Source: JBEKHI01 sp050012355 (GTDB taxonomy: Bacteria; Actinomycetota; Actinomycetes; Streptosporangiales; Streptosporangiaceae). From it: 16,665 nucleotides of DNA. Below the pieces are notes generated by a model that was not told where the DNA came from, did not search any database, and saw nothing but the letters and a program-made list of their open reading frames with translations. The stretch lies in assembly GCA_050012355.1 (NCBI GenBank), contig JBEKHI010000325.1, positions 1 to 16,665 on the forward strand. Reading direction: 5' to 3'. The translations under genes were made by a program, and so were the position numbers. Positions 8,089-14,620 of this stretch are shown here, in pieces (the first letter of the stretch is position 1; the number at the start of each line of letters is the position of its first letter).

Positions 8089-8674
8089 CGCGGTCGCCCA
8101 CTATCCGCACGAGCGGCCGAGACCTGACCGATTCCATGAACGGGTCGGTTGGCTGGGGTGAATTCCAGGTAGCTGATCTTATTCGCCTGATATCTACCGG
8201 TCGGCGCAGCTGGCCTTGAGCCTGTTCGGCTACTTCATCGAGATCGTCAAGCGAGGGTGTTCCTATTACCAGTACGTCGATATCCGCAGGGATAGGGCCC
8301 GGCTCGCCGTGATAACGAGCCGCCCATGATCCATAAATATAGGCGCTTTCGACCCCGGGTGTCGCCTTGAGTAGTTCTTGCAGGACGGGGAGCGGGCCGT
8401 AGGTAACAGCCAGGAGATCGGTCAAGGGGCGGGTAAGCAGCGTTTCAGGCCCGGACCGGATCAACCGCAGGTTCCCGTGGCGGCGATCTTGGATGAGGCC
8501 GGCTTTGGTGAGCCTGGATGCTTCGTGTTGAACTGCCTGGACACTTGAGTGGAGGGCATTCGCCACATCAGTGAGGCTGTACTCGGCATCGGGGTGAAGA
8601 TAGAGCAACGCGAGAAGCTCGCCCGCCACCTGCGAGCGGAGAATCGGCAGCAGCTGCGGCGGTGGAGTTCGCAT
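8018..8674 (-). CDS. Winged-helix/MNT nucleotidyltransferase protein (HEPN partner)
   Basis: A 218-residue two-domain protein. Residues about 15-72 form an ArsR/MarR-like winged helix (LTDVANALHSSVQAVQHEAS helix-turn-helix, then a basic wing). Residues about 95-190 form a minimal nucleotidyltransferase with GS at 115-116 and DID (Asp131, Asp133) followed by VLVIG, so the metal-binding acidic pair is intact. In known MNT/HEPN pairs the MNT protein modifies or neutralises the HEPN RNase; here the fused DNA-binding domain suggests it also represses its own promoter. It is the first gene of the pair and diverges from cobQ. The ATG lies 8 nt after a TAGGAT box, suggesting a leaderless message. The C-terminal 24 codons lie within the HEPN reading region. 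Domain calls are secure; the toxin-antitoxin function is inferred. Confidence 0.86.
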   Translation of the reverse strand: MRTPPPQLLPILRSQVAGELLALLYLHPDAEYSLTDVANALHSSVQAVQHEASRLTKAGLIQDRRHGNLRLIRSGPETLLTRPLTDLLAVTYGPLPVLQELLKATPGVESAYIYGSWAARYHGEPGPIPADIDVLVIGTPSLDDLDEVAEQAQGQLRRPVDIRRIRSATWNSPQPTDPFMESVRSRPLVRIVGDRDDKETHAQHEVGTRPGDDRADAR

Positions 8675-8679
8675 AAGAA

Positions 8680-8694
8680 TTGATCCTATATCAA
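8680..8694. promoter_or_regulatory. Promoter/operator dyad of the MNT-HEPN pair
   Basis: TTGAT and ATCAA are inverted around CCTAT. On the minus strand the dyad contains TAGGAT (8688-8683), a TANNNT -10 box lying 8 nt before the MNT ATG at 8674. A winged-helix dimer binding this dyad would block its own transcription. The location is seen in the sequence; autoregulation is inferred. No good -35 box is visible. Confidence 0.4.
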
Positions 8695-8720
8695 ATCTTA
8701 GCTGAGTATCTGGCGGACGG

Positions 8721-8733
8721 TAAGGTTGCCGCT
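8721..8733 (+). promoter_or_regulatory. TAAGGT element that decides the cobQ start
   Basis: TAAGGT at 8721-8726 precedes the GTG at 8734 by 7 nt. It can be read either as a TANNNT -10 of a leaderless promoter or as a weak AAGG ribosome-binding site. Both readings favour GTG 8734 over the upstream in-frame TTG at 8680. Confidence 0.4.
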
Positions 8734-10170
8734 GTGCGTGGTGCGGTGATGGTGGCGGGGACTAATTCCGATGCCGGGAAGTCCGTTCTCACGGCCGGGC
8801 TGTGCCGGTGGCTGGTGCGCCAGGGCGTGAAGGTGGCGCCCTTCAAGGCGCAGAACATGTCGCTCAACTCCTTCGTCACCGCCGATGGCGACGAGATCGC
8901 CCGGTCCCAGGTGGTCCAGGCCGCTGCCGCCGGGATCGAGCCCACCGCGGACATGAACCCGGTGCTGCTCAAGCCCGGCAGTGACCGCCGCAGCCAGGTC
9001 ATCGTCCGGGGCCACCCGGTGGCCGAGGCGGACGCGCTGGAGTACCGCACGCACACCCCCAGGCTCCGCGAAGTCGCGCTGCAGAGCCTGGAACGGTTGC
9101 GCGCGCAGTACGACGTGGTCGTCTGCGAGGGCGCCGGCAGCCCGGCCGAGATCAACCTGCGGGCCACCGACATCGCGAACATGGGGCTGGCTCGCGCCGC
9201 GGAGCTGCCGGTCATCCTGGTCGGTGACATCGACCGGGGCGGGGTCTTCGCCGCCATGTACGGCACGCTCGCGCTGCTCGAACCCGCCGATCAGGCGCTG
9301 ATCGCCGGGTTCGTGATCAACAAGTTCCGTGGCGCCCGTGAGCTGCTAGACAGCGGGCTCGCCATGCTGACCGAGCTGACCGGCCGCCCGTTCTACGGCG
9401 TCCTGCCGTGGCGGCATGGACTATGGATAGACGCCGAGGACTCGCTCGCCCTCGAGTCATGGCGCGGTCCGCAAGACAACGCTCCAGTCGCGCTGAACGT
9501 CGCGGTCGTGCGATACCCGAGGATCAGCAACTTCACCGATGTCGACGCGCTCGCCGCCGAGCCCGGAGTGCGGGTGCGGTTCGCGGAGACGGCGGCGGAC
9601 ATTGAAGCCGCTGACCTGGTGGTGCTGCCGGGGACCCGCGCGACAGTCGCCGACCTGGGCTGGCTCCGGGACCGCGGCCTGGCTTCGGTGATAGCGCGGC
9701 GAGCGCGCTCTGGCCGTCCGGTCCTCGGCATCTGCGGCGGCTACCAGATGCTCGGGCGCGAGATCGATGACCCGGTCGAATCCGGCGCCGGGGTGGTCGA
9801 GGGGCTGGGGCTGCTGCCGGTGCGGGTTGTTTTCGGCACCGACAAGCGGCTCGGCAGGCCGTCGGGCACTGAGTACGGGGAAGACGGCGCGACCGGATTC
9901 ACCGGTGATGGCTGCCGGGACGGCGCGGTCTGGGGCACCAGCTGGCACGGGACGCTGGAGAACGACGGGTTTCGTCGCGCGTTTCTCACCGAGGTCGCGG
10001 CCGCTGCCGGACGGGATTTCACCCCCGCGCCCGGTACCCGCTTCGCCGAGCTGCGCGAGGCCAGGCTGGACATGCTGGGCGACATGGTGGGGGAGTACCT
10101 GGACACCGCCGCGATATCCAGCCTGATCGAGTCCGGAGTGGTACCTGGACTACCGGGGCTGCCACGATAA
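8734..10170 (+). CDS. cobQ: Cobyric acid synthase CobQ/CbiP
   Basis: Glutamine-dependent amidotransferase that amidates side chains b, d, e and g of adenosylcobyrinic a,c-diamide, using ATP and Gln. The frame extends upstream to a TTG at 8680, but family members begin at the equivalent of VRGAVMVAGT, so the GTG at 8734 is chosen, giving 478 residues, close to the usual 480-490. The N-terminal dethiobiotin-synthetase-like ATPase has AGTNSDAGKS and FKAQNMSLNSFVT, and VGDIDRGGVFAAMYGT follows. The C-terminal class I-type glutaminase has LGICGGYQMLG with nucleophile Cys334 and GTSWHG with His405. The protein is complete and all key residues are present. It is divergent from the MNT gene (59 bp between start codons) and is followed after 9 bp by ohr. 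Together with cobD it marks a cobalamin locus. Confidence 0.96.
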   Translation: MRGAVMVAGTNSDAGKSVLTAGLCRWLVRQGVKVAPFKAQNMSLNSFVTADGDEIARSQVVQAAAAGIEPTADMNPVLLKPGSDRRSQVIVRGHPVAEADALEYRTHTPRLREVALQSLERLRAQYDVVVCEGAGSPAEINLRATDIANMGLARAAELPVILVGDIDRGGVFAAMYGTLALLEPADQALIAGFVINKFRGARELLDSGLAMLTELTGRPFYGVLPWRHGLWIDAEDSLALESWRGPQDNAPVALNVAVVRYPRISNFTDVDALAAEPGVRVRFAETAADIEAADLVVLPGTRATVADLGWLRDRGLASVIARRARSGRPVLGICGGYQMLGREIDDPVESGAGVVEGLGLLPVRVVFGTDKRLGRPSGTEYGEDGATGFTGDGCRDGAVWGTSWHGTLENDGFRRAFLTEVAAAAGRDFTPAPGTRFAELREARLDMLGDMVGEYLDTAAISSLIESGVVPGLPGLPR

Positions 10171-10179
10171 TGTGGCGTC
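10161..10179 (+). promoter_or_regulatory. Small inverted repeat and putative leaderless promoter of ohr
   Basis: TAATGT at 10168-10173 fits TANNNT and ends 6 nt before the ohr ATG at 10180. It overlaps the cobQ stop codon. TGGACT at 10146-10151 is a 4/6 match to TTGACA with 16-bp spacing. GCCAC (10161-10165) and GTGGC (10172-10176) form a 5-bp dyad over the same bases. No Shine-Dalgarno is seen, so ohr is either leaderless or coupled to cobQ translation. Confidence 0.35.
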
Positions 10180-10599
10180 ATGCCCGACAACGTTCTGTAC
10201 ACCGCCGAAGCGGTATCCACGGGGGACGGACGCAACGGTCACGTCAGCTCGTCGGATGGCAAACTGGACCTCGACCTAGCGATGCCCCCGGAGATGGGCG
10301 GCACCGGAGCGGGCACCAACCCCGAGCAGTTGTTCGCCGCCGGGTACGCCGCGTGCTTCCACAGCGCGCTGCGGCTGGTCGCGGGCAAGCAGCACACACC
10401 GCTGCGTGATTCCACCGTGACAGCTCAGGTGGGGATCGGACCGGATGGCGAGGGGTTCGGCCTGGTCGTGACGCTGATCATCCACGTACCGGGACTGGAG
10501 CGCGACAAGGTCCGTGAGTTCGCCGATGCGGCTCACCAGGTGTGCCCGTACTCGCGGGCGACCCGCGGCAACATCAGCGTTGAGCTCCGAGTGCTGTGA
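10180..10599 (+). CDS. ohr: Organic hydroperoxide resistance protein (Ohr/OsmC family)
   Basis: Cytosolic thiol peroxidase of 139 residues, the normal Ohr length, which reduces organic hydroperoxides. The catalytic Cys59 lies in AACFHSAL and the resolving Cys122 in VCPYSRATRGN. Arg18 and Glu49 sit where Ohr proteins keep their active-site Arg and Glu. The start LYTAEA is typical of Ohr (MxxxLYTA). It begins 9 bp after cobQ and overlaps the next gene by 4 bp (GTGA), so it is translationally coupled to the VOC gene. No OhrR-type repressor is encoded nearby. A second promoter just before the start could uncouple it from cobQ. Confidence 0.94.
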   Translation: MPDNVLYTAEAVSTGDGRNGHVSSSDGKLDLDLAMPPEMGGTGAGTNPEQLFAAGYAACFHSALRLVAGKQHTPLRDSTVTAQVGIGPDGEGFGLVVTLIIHVPGLERDKVREFADAAHQVCPYSRATRGNISVELRVL

Positions 10600-11069
10600 T
10601 CCAGGACCACGATCGGCTCCGCGCCGCTTACCTGGTAGAGCTGGGTGAGCGGCCGCCATCCAGCGCCCGCGGCATTCACCACACGGCGCTGCTGTCCGCG
10701 GATGTGGAGCGGACGATCCAGTTCTACCAGGGCATCCTGGAGTTCCCGCTGACGGAGCTGATCGAGAACCGCGACTACGAGGGGTCGAGCCACTTCTTCT
10801 TCGATGTCGGCAACGGGAACCTGCTCGCGTTCTTCGACCTGCCCGGACTCGATCTTGGCCCGTACGCTGAGGTCCTCGGCGGCCTGCACCACATCGCCAT
10901 CTCGGTCACCAGGGAAAGCTGGGAGCACCTGCGCTCGAAGCTGGACGACGCGGGCGTGGAGTACCTCGAGGAGTCCGGTACGTCCATCTACTTCCGCGAC
11001 CCGGACGGCGCCCGCGTCGAACTGCTGGCTGACCCGCTCGGCAAGATGTACGGCCTGCAGGTTCTCTGA
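10596..11069 (+). CDS. VOC superfamily protein (glyoxalase/dioxygenase fold)
   Basis: Vicinal-oxygen-chelate protein of 157 residues with two beta-alpha-beta-beta-beta modules. Module one begins at GIHHTALLSADVERTIQFYQ (26-45) and module two at LHHIAISVTRESWEHL. The ending YFRDPDGARVELLAD is a classic VOC signature. His29, the His of LHHIAIS and the Glu of RVELLAD are plausible metal ligands. The substrate cannot be told; glyoxalase I, fosfomycin/bleomycin resistance and dioxygenase members all share this fold. The GTG start overlaps the ohr stop, so it is co-translated with ohr. This suggests a role in reactive-electrophile or peroxide detoxification (inference). It ends 6 bp before the convergent ABC permease gene, with no terminator visible between them. 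Confidence 0.88.
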   Translation: MIQDHDRLRAAYLVELGERPPSSARGIHHTALLSADVERTIQFYQGILEFPLTELIENRDYEGSSHFFFDVGNGNLLAFFDLPGLDLGPYAEVLGGLHHIAISVTRESWEHLRSKLDDAGVEYLEESGTSIYFRDPDGARVELLADPLGKMYGLQVL

Positions 11070-11075
11070 GACCTG

Positions 11076-12110
11076 TTAGGAGCGGCGCCGGGTGAGCCGC
11101 CAGAAACAGAAGCCGGCCAGGGCAAGGCTGAGGACGAGGTAGATCGCGGTCTCGATCCACTGGAAGGCCCAGTAGCGGCCGACGGGCTGGTAGGTGATCT
11201 CCTCCCGGATGCCGTGGCTGGCTAGGCAGTTCATGAAGGCGGTCTGCGAGCCCGCCGACTGGCAGACTCCCGGGGTAACGCTGGTCGGCTGCCCGGCGGC
11301 GTCGACGGCTTTGCTGGAAAGGATCCAGGCGTCAGGTTCGCTGGCGAGGTTGCCGACCACGAGCATAAACGTGTTGGTGTTCTGCTGGAAGGCGTTGATC
11401 TGTACCGAGCTAAGGGTGGAGATGGTGCGGTCCGGCGGGATGAGGTTCGGGCGGACCCACAGCGGCACGGTGACCTGGACGGCGGCGAAGATGACCAGGG
11501 TGATGGCCATGGCGGGGATGGCGCGCCGGATCAGCGTCCCGGTCGTGACGCCGAGGGTGAAGGCGAAGGCAGCGTAGCCGACCGGGGTGATGCCGTGGGT
11601 GGCGAATACCAGTGAGCTGAACCGGCCCATGGAGAGGTTGTTGCCGCCGCTGAGGCTGACGGCCCGGCCGATGGGTGCTGCCCACCAGGCCTGCATGAGG
11701 CTGAGTCCCTCGGTGACGACGATGGCGGCCAGTCCGACCAGCGCGAGCTTGACGGCTAGCCACCGGGTGCTGGTGATGCTCTGGTTCCAGGCGAGACGGT
11801 AGGTCCCGGTCTCGAACTCGCGGGCGATCAGCGGGGCTCCCCAGAAGACGCCGATAATGGCGGGCGTGAGCAGGATGGCATAGACGCTGATGTTGTACAG
11901 GACCGCATATGTCCGGGTGCCGTTCAGCTGGTTGAGGAAGCTGCTGGCGAGTATCGCGCAGCTGCCGCTGTGACAGCTGCTGATCCCGCTGGCCGCGTAC
12001 AGGCTGGCCAGATGCGGCCCGGTAGCCGCGAACAGGATCGCGAACGCGACCAGCGTCGCAGCCGCGACCACCGCCTGGATGCGAAACTGGCGCCAGGTCA
12101 GCCAGATCAT
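11076..12110 (-). CDS. ABC-2-type transporter permease
   Basis: Membrane protein of 344 residues with about six hydrophobic segments: near the N-terminus (VVAAATLVAFAILFAATG), ISVYAILLTPAIIGVFWG, LALVGLAAIVVTEGL, YAAFAFTLGVTTGTL, AIPAMAITLVIFAAVQVTV and a final IYLVLSLALAGFCFW before a basic tail. The MIWLTWRQFRIQ start is typical of this actinobacterial permease family. A large external loop between the fifth and last segments contains paired cysteines. It is the last gene of the gntR-ATPase-permease operon, overlaps the ATPase stop by ATGA, and has a strong Shine-Dalgarno at 12117-12124. The substrate is unknown. YtrA-linked exporters are often induced by cell-envelope stress or antibiotics. 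Confidence 0.9.
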   Translation of the reverse strand: MIWLTWRQFRIQAVVAAATLVAFAILFAATGPHLASLYAASGISSCHSGSCAILASSFLNQLNGTRTYAVLYNISVYAILLTPAIIGVFWGAPLIAREFETGTYRLAWNQSITSTRWLAVKLALVGLAAIVVTEGLSLMQAWWAAPIGRAVSLSGGNNLSMGRFSSLVFATHGITPVGYAAFAFTLGVTTGTLIRRAIPAMAITLVIFAAVQVTVPLWVRPNLIPPDRTISTLSSVQINAFQQNTNTFMLVVGNLASEPDAWILSSKAVDAAGQPTSVTPGVCQSAGSQTAFMNCLASHGIREEITYQPVGRYWAFQWIETAIYLVLSLALAGFCFWRLTRRRS

Positions 12111-13003
12111 TTGGGGACCTCCTCGAGGTGGTTGCGGCGTCGGCCGCGACCGGCGGCCTGGCTCATGTAGGCCAGTACCAGGTCTTCCAGGCCAACGTCG
12201 GAGACTGTCCAGGCCGGGTCGAGGACCTGGCCGGACGTGCGTACCAGCAAGGTGGTTTGCACGTCGGTGTGGCTAGCCGAGATGACCTGCATGCCGTCCG
12301 GGAGGCTGCTGGGATCGCGCCGCGGACCGGACAGCAGGTGATGGGTGGCCAGCAGCTCATCGACCGGCCCGGCCACCAGGACCCGGGAGCGGACCAGCAC
12401 GATCAGGTAGTCGCAGGCCCGTTCCAGGTCCGCGACCAGATGCGAGGACAGCACGACCGACAGGTCCTGCTCGGCGACCGATTCCATCAGGTCCTGCAGA
12501 AACTCCCTGCGCGCCAGCGGGTCCAGGCTGGCCACCGGCTCGTCCAGGATCAGTAGCTCGGGCCGCTTCGCGACGGCCAGGGTCAGCGCGAGCTGGGCGC
12601 GCTGACCGCCGGACAGCGTCCCGGCCTTCTGCCCAGGGTCCAGGTCCAGCCGGTCGATCCGGTCGCGGGCCAGCTCCGCGTCCCAGCCCGGGTTCAGGTG
12701 CGCGCCCAGCTTCAGGTGGTCGGTGATCGTCAGCTCGGTGTAGACCGGTGCGTCCTGGGCCAGGTACCCGACCCGGGCGAGCTGCGCCGGACCGGCCGCG
12801 GGTCGGCCGCCGAGTACCTTGATCGTGCCGGCGGTCGGCGCCAGCATTCCGGTGGCCAGGTTCAGCAGGGTGGTTTTCCCGGCTCCGTTCGGCCCGACCA
12901 GGCCCACCACGTGCCCGGCCGGGATGGACAGCGTGCAGTCCGACAGCGCCCACATCTTCCGGTACCGCTTGCCAAGCGCTTCGGTCTCGATGACGGCCGT
13001 CAT
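12107..13003 (-). CDS. ABC transporter ATP-binding protein
   Basis: Cytoplasmic ATPase of 298 residues from the ATG at 13003 (MTAVIETEALGKRY). The frame runs upstream to 13099, but that part overlaps gntR in another frame and the GAGGAGG at 13011-13017 selects 13003. Walker A is GPNGAGKTT (37-45), the Q-loop Gln83 lies in YLAQDAP, the signature is LSGGQ (130-134), Walker B ends LLILDEP (Asp154, Glu155), the D-loop is ASLDP and the switch is His188 in SSHL. All catalytic motifs are intact. It overlaps gntR upstream and the permease downstream by ATGA, so the three are translated in a coupled manner. The C-terminal about 80 residues resemble the extra domain of drug-exporter ATPases. Confidence 0.95.
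   Translation of the reverse strand: MTAVIETEALGKRYRKMWALSDCTLSIPAGHVVGLVGPNGAGKTTLLNLATGMLAPTAGTIKVLGGRPAAGPAQLARVGYLAQDAPVYTELTITDHLKLGAHLNPGWDAELARDRIDRLDLDPGQKAGTLSGGQRAQLALTLAVAKRPELLILDEPVASLDPLARREFLQDLMESVAEQDLSVVLSSHLVADLERACDYLIVLVRSRVLVAGPVDELLATHHLLSGPRRDPSSLPDGMQVISASHTDVQTTLLVRTSGQVLDPAWTVSDVGLEDLVLAYMSQAAGRGRRRNHLEEVPK
12117..12124 (-). promoter_or_regulatory. Ribosome-binding site of the ABC permease
   Basis: GAGGAGGT lies 6 nt before the ATG at 12110, a near-perfect Shine-Dalgarno inside the end of the ATPase gene. It fixes the permease start. Confidence 0.8.
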
Positions 13004-13392
13004 GCTATGTCCTCCTCGCGGGCGGACCGAAAGGTGCTGGCGAACAGGGCCTCGATGGATTCGTCGTCCAGCCCGGCTCGACGCGCCTTGCCCAGCCACC
13101 GCTGCAGTTCGCGGCGCAGCGGACCGTGCGCGGCCAGTGAGCCGCCGTCCAGCGTCCCGGTCACGAACGTCCCGACTCCGGGGCGGGCCGCGACCAGGTC
13201 CTCGTATTCCAGCTCCCGGTAGGCCTTGAGCACCGTGTTCGGGTTGATCGCCAGCCCGGCTGCCACGTCCTTGACCTTGGGCAGCTGGTCACCCTCGTGC
13301 AGCAGGCCAAGCCGCAACGCGTGGCGCACTTGGTGGATCAGCTGCAAGTACGGCGCGACACCGGACCGGCCGTCCAGGTGGAACTCGATCAC
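13000..13392 (-). CDS. GntR-family regulator, YtrA subfamily
   Basis: A 130-residue repressor with an N-terminal winged helix (about 12-78: PYLQLIHQVRHALRLGLLHE, then LPKVKDVAAGLAINPNTVLK, then RPGVGTFV) and a short helical C-terminus (about 90-125). This size and the lack of a ligand domain are diagnostic of the YtrA type, which controls its own ABC-transporter operon. The start is GTG at 13392 with GGAGG 6 nt upstream. The stop overlaps the ATPase start (ATGA). A strong promoter with overlapping dyads lies just upstream, so autoregulation is likely. It is the first gene of the three-gene operon. Confidence 0.94.
   Translation of the reverse strand: MIEFHLDGRSGVAPYLQLIHQVRHALRLGLLHEGDQLPKVKDVAAGLAINPNTVLKAYRELEYEDLVAARPGVGTFVTGTLDGGSLAAHGPLRRELQRWLGKARRAGLDDESIEALFASTFRSAREEDIA
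13011..13017 (-). promoter_or_regulatory. Ribosome-binding site of the ABC ATPase
   Basis: GAGGAGG stands 7 nt before the ATG at 13003, inside the end of gntR. It decides the ATPase start against the longer open frame reaching 13099. Confidence 0.8.
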
Positions 13393-13407
13393 CAGGCCTC
13401 CATATAT

Positions 13408-13451
13408 CTAGGTGACTAGCACTATAGCTAATTACCGAGATGTCCTGTCAA
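13408..13451 (-). promoter_or_regulatory. Promoter and putative operator of the gntR-ABC operon
   Basis: On the minus strand an exact TTGACA (13451-13446) is followed after 19 bp by TATAGT (13426-13421). The predicted start would be about 20 nt before the GTG. Short dyads overlap the -10 region: TAGC/GCTA around TATAGT, and CTAG/CTAG around TCAC just downstream. These fit a site for the GntR dimer. The spacer is longer than the ideal 17 bp. The boxes are seen directly; the regulator binding is inferred. Confidence 0.55.
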
Positions 13452-13706
13452 GGATGCAGAGGTCCGTCATCGCGCTGCCAGGGGAACTGAGCTGTGCAAC
13501 TCGCTGCTGAGGCACTCAGCCAGGGTTCCCTCGACTGGCTACAGCGTGCTCGGCAGGCTCCACCACCACACAACGACGCTCGTTAGCGCGGCGAGTTGGC
13601 GGTCGCGGCACTTTCTCGTCGGCTTGAGGGTTGAGCCGTCGCTCGGGAATGGTCCCGGCTGCTTACCAAGGCCAATCTCAGGAGCGCGGAGGCAGTTAGT
13701 TGAGCG
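13452..13706. other. Intergenic stretch with no gene found
   Basis: This gap lies between the gntR promoter and the end of the minus-strand nucleotidyltransferase. It contains a 6-bp hairpin at 13506-13520 (GCTGAG, 3-nt loop, CTCAGC) without a T-run. I find no convincing coding frame, tRNA or repeat. A plus-strand frame from 13546 runs antisense into the nucleotidyltransferase and has no recognisable protein features. Confidence 0.5.
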
Positions 13707-14591
13707 TCATGACCTGCCCCAGTATCGAGGCAAGATCATCAGACGTCCCGCTCCGCGCGTGGTTGTTTCGGTGCGGCTGATTGGTGCGACGGCCGGTGGC
13801 ATGCCGAGGTCAGTTACGTTGTCGCTGGTCTTGATGATGTGGACCGGGTTGGAGTTGGCGTAGGCCGCGAGGGTGAGCGCGAGTTTCGGTTCACCCAAAG
13901 TTGGGGGATTGTGGTTCCGTGCGAAATCGGTGAAAGCTGCGGTGAGGCGCATCCGGCCCTCGAGCAGGAACAAGTTCCTTCGGCCGTAGCGTCGTTCCAT
14001 CGCGTCCGCGGTGTGTCGACCGGGTTTCTCAGCCAAGTCGATCATGAGCCGACTGCCGGGGGACCCGGCGGTGGCGATGACGCCGCGTTGTGCGGCTAGC
14101 TCAGGCCGGTATCTTCGGGCGAGCACGGCGGCCTCTCCTACAGCTGCGGCACTGAGTGCCAGCAACGGCCCCGGGCAGTGGTAGAGGTTATCAGCGAACA
14201 CGACGTAGATCTCTTCGGGCGAGCCCAAGTGGTCGGCTCCGTTGATGACGGACGTGATATCGGCATAGGGGCCGCGCTGAGACACGAAACTCAGCGTCAG
14301 GCCGTCCGGGACGGGCGTGGCGAGGATGCGTCCGGCAGCGCGGTCGTAGCGGGTGTGGCCGTGCTGGCCGAGTACCTGCCGCGCCCAAGCCGTGAACTGC
14401 TCGTAGTACGGGTGGCAGACAATCGCCACGCGGGCCGGGCTGAGCGCCGCGATCTCGTCGAGCAGATGGGCGATGCCGGGGCGCCCCGCGATCGGGTAGA
14501 ACTCCTTGGGAATGTACTGCGTCCAGGAAGCGATCCGGGTGCCCAGGCCGCCAGCGGTGACCACGATTCTGGTGATGTCGCCGCCGCTCAT
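13707..14591 (-). CDS. Sugar-1-phosphate-type nucleotidyltransferase (GalU/RmlA-like)
   Basis: A 294-residue Rossmann-type NTP transferase, normal length for GalU. The N-terminus VVTAGGLGTR (10-19), followed by IPKEFYPIAGRP (27-38), is the nucleotide-binding signature, with Lys29 at the usual pyrophosphorylase position. VVFADNLY carries the probable metal ligand Asp134, and a later LAEKPGRHTADAM matches the family EKP motif. The enzyme should activate a sugar-phosphate-like substrate with an NTP; which sugar and nucleotide cannot be told. TQYIPKEF and FADN depart from canonical GalU, so a specialised role is possible. An AGGGAG box precedes the ATG. It is divergent from the Nudix gene with 29 bp between them, implying shared regulation with the Nudix/fusion cluster. 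Confidence 0.88.
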   Translation of the reverse strand: MSGGDITRIVVTAGGLGTRIASWTQYIPKEFYPIAGRPGIAHLLDEIAALSPARVAIVCHPYYEQFTAWARQVLGQHGHTRYDRAAGRILATPVPDGLTLSFVSQRGPYADITSVINGADHLGSPEEIYVVFADNLYHCPGPLLALSAAAVGEAAVLARRYRPELAAQRGVIATAGSPGSRLMIDLAEKPGRHTADAMERRYGRRNLFLLEGRMRLTAAFTDFARNHNPPTLGEPKLALTLAAYANSNPVHIIKTSDNVTDLGMPPAVAPISRTETTTRGAGRLMILPRYWGRS

Positions 14592-14608
14592 GGCACTCCC
14601 TGGTGGGG

Positions 14609-14620
14609 TAGGTTTGCTGG
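14609..14620 (+). promoter_or_regulatory. Putative leaderless -10 element of the Nudix gene
   Basis: TAGGTT (14609-14614) fits TANNNT and ends 6 nt before the GTG at 14621, the same geometry as at cobD. No Shine-Dalgarno is present, and no clear -35 is seen because that region overlaps the divergent nucleotidyltransferase start. Confidence 0.4.

Noticed and set aside
8680..8733. TTG at 8680 as the cobQ start
   Set aside because: It would add 18 residues that CobQ proteins lack and would overlap the MNT promoter dyad. The GTG at 8734 matches the family N-terminus.
13004..13099. N-terminal extension of the ABC ATPase to 13099
   Set aside because: The extra 32 residues are encoded within gntR in another frame and are unlike ABC ATPases. 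A strong GAGGAGG marks 13003.
13546..13863. Possible small plus-strand gene after the gntR promoter
   Set aside because: It runs antisense into the end of the nucleotidyltransferase, shows no family features and has no good translation signal.
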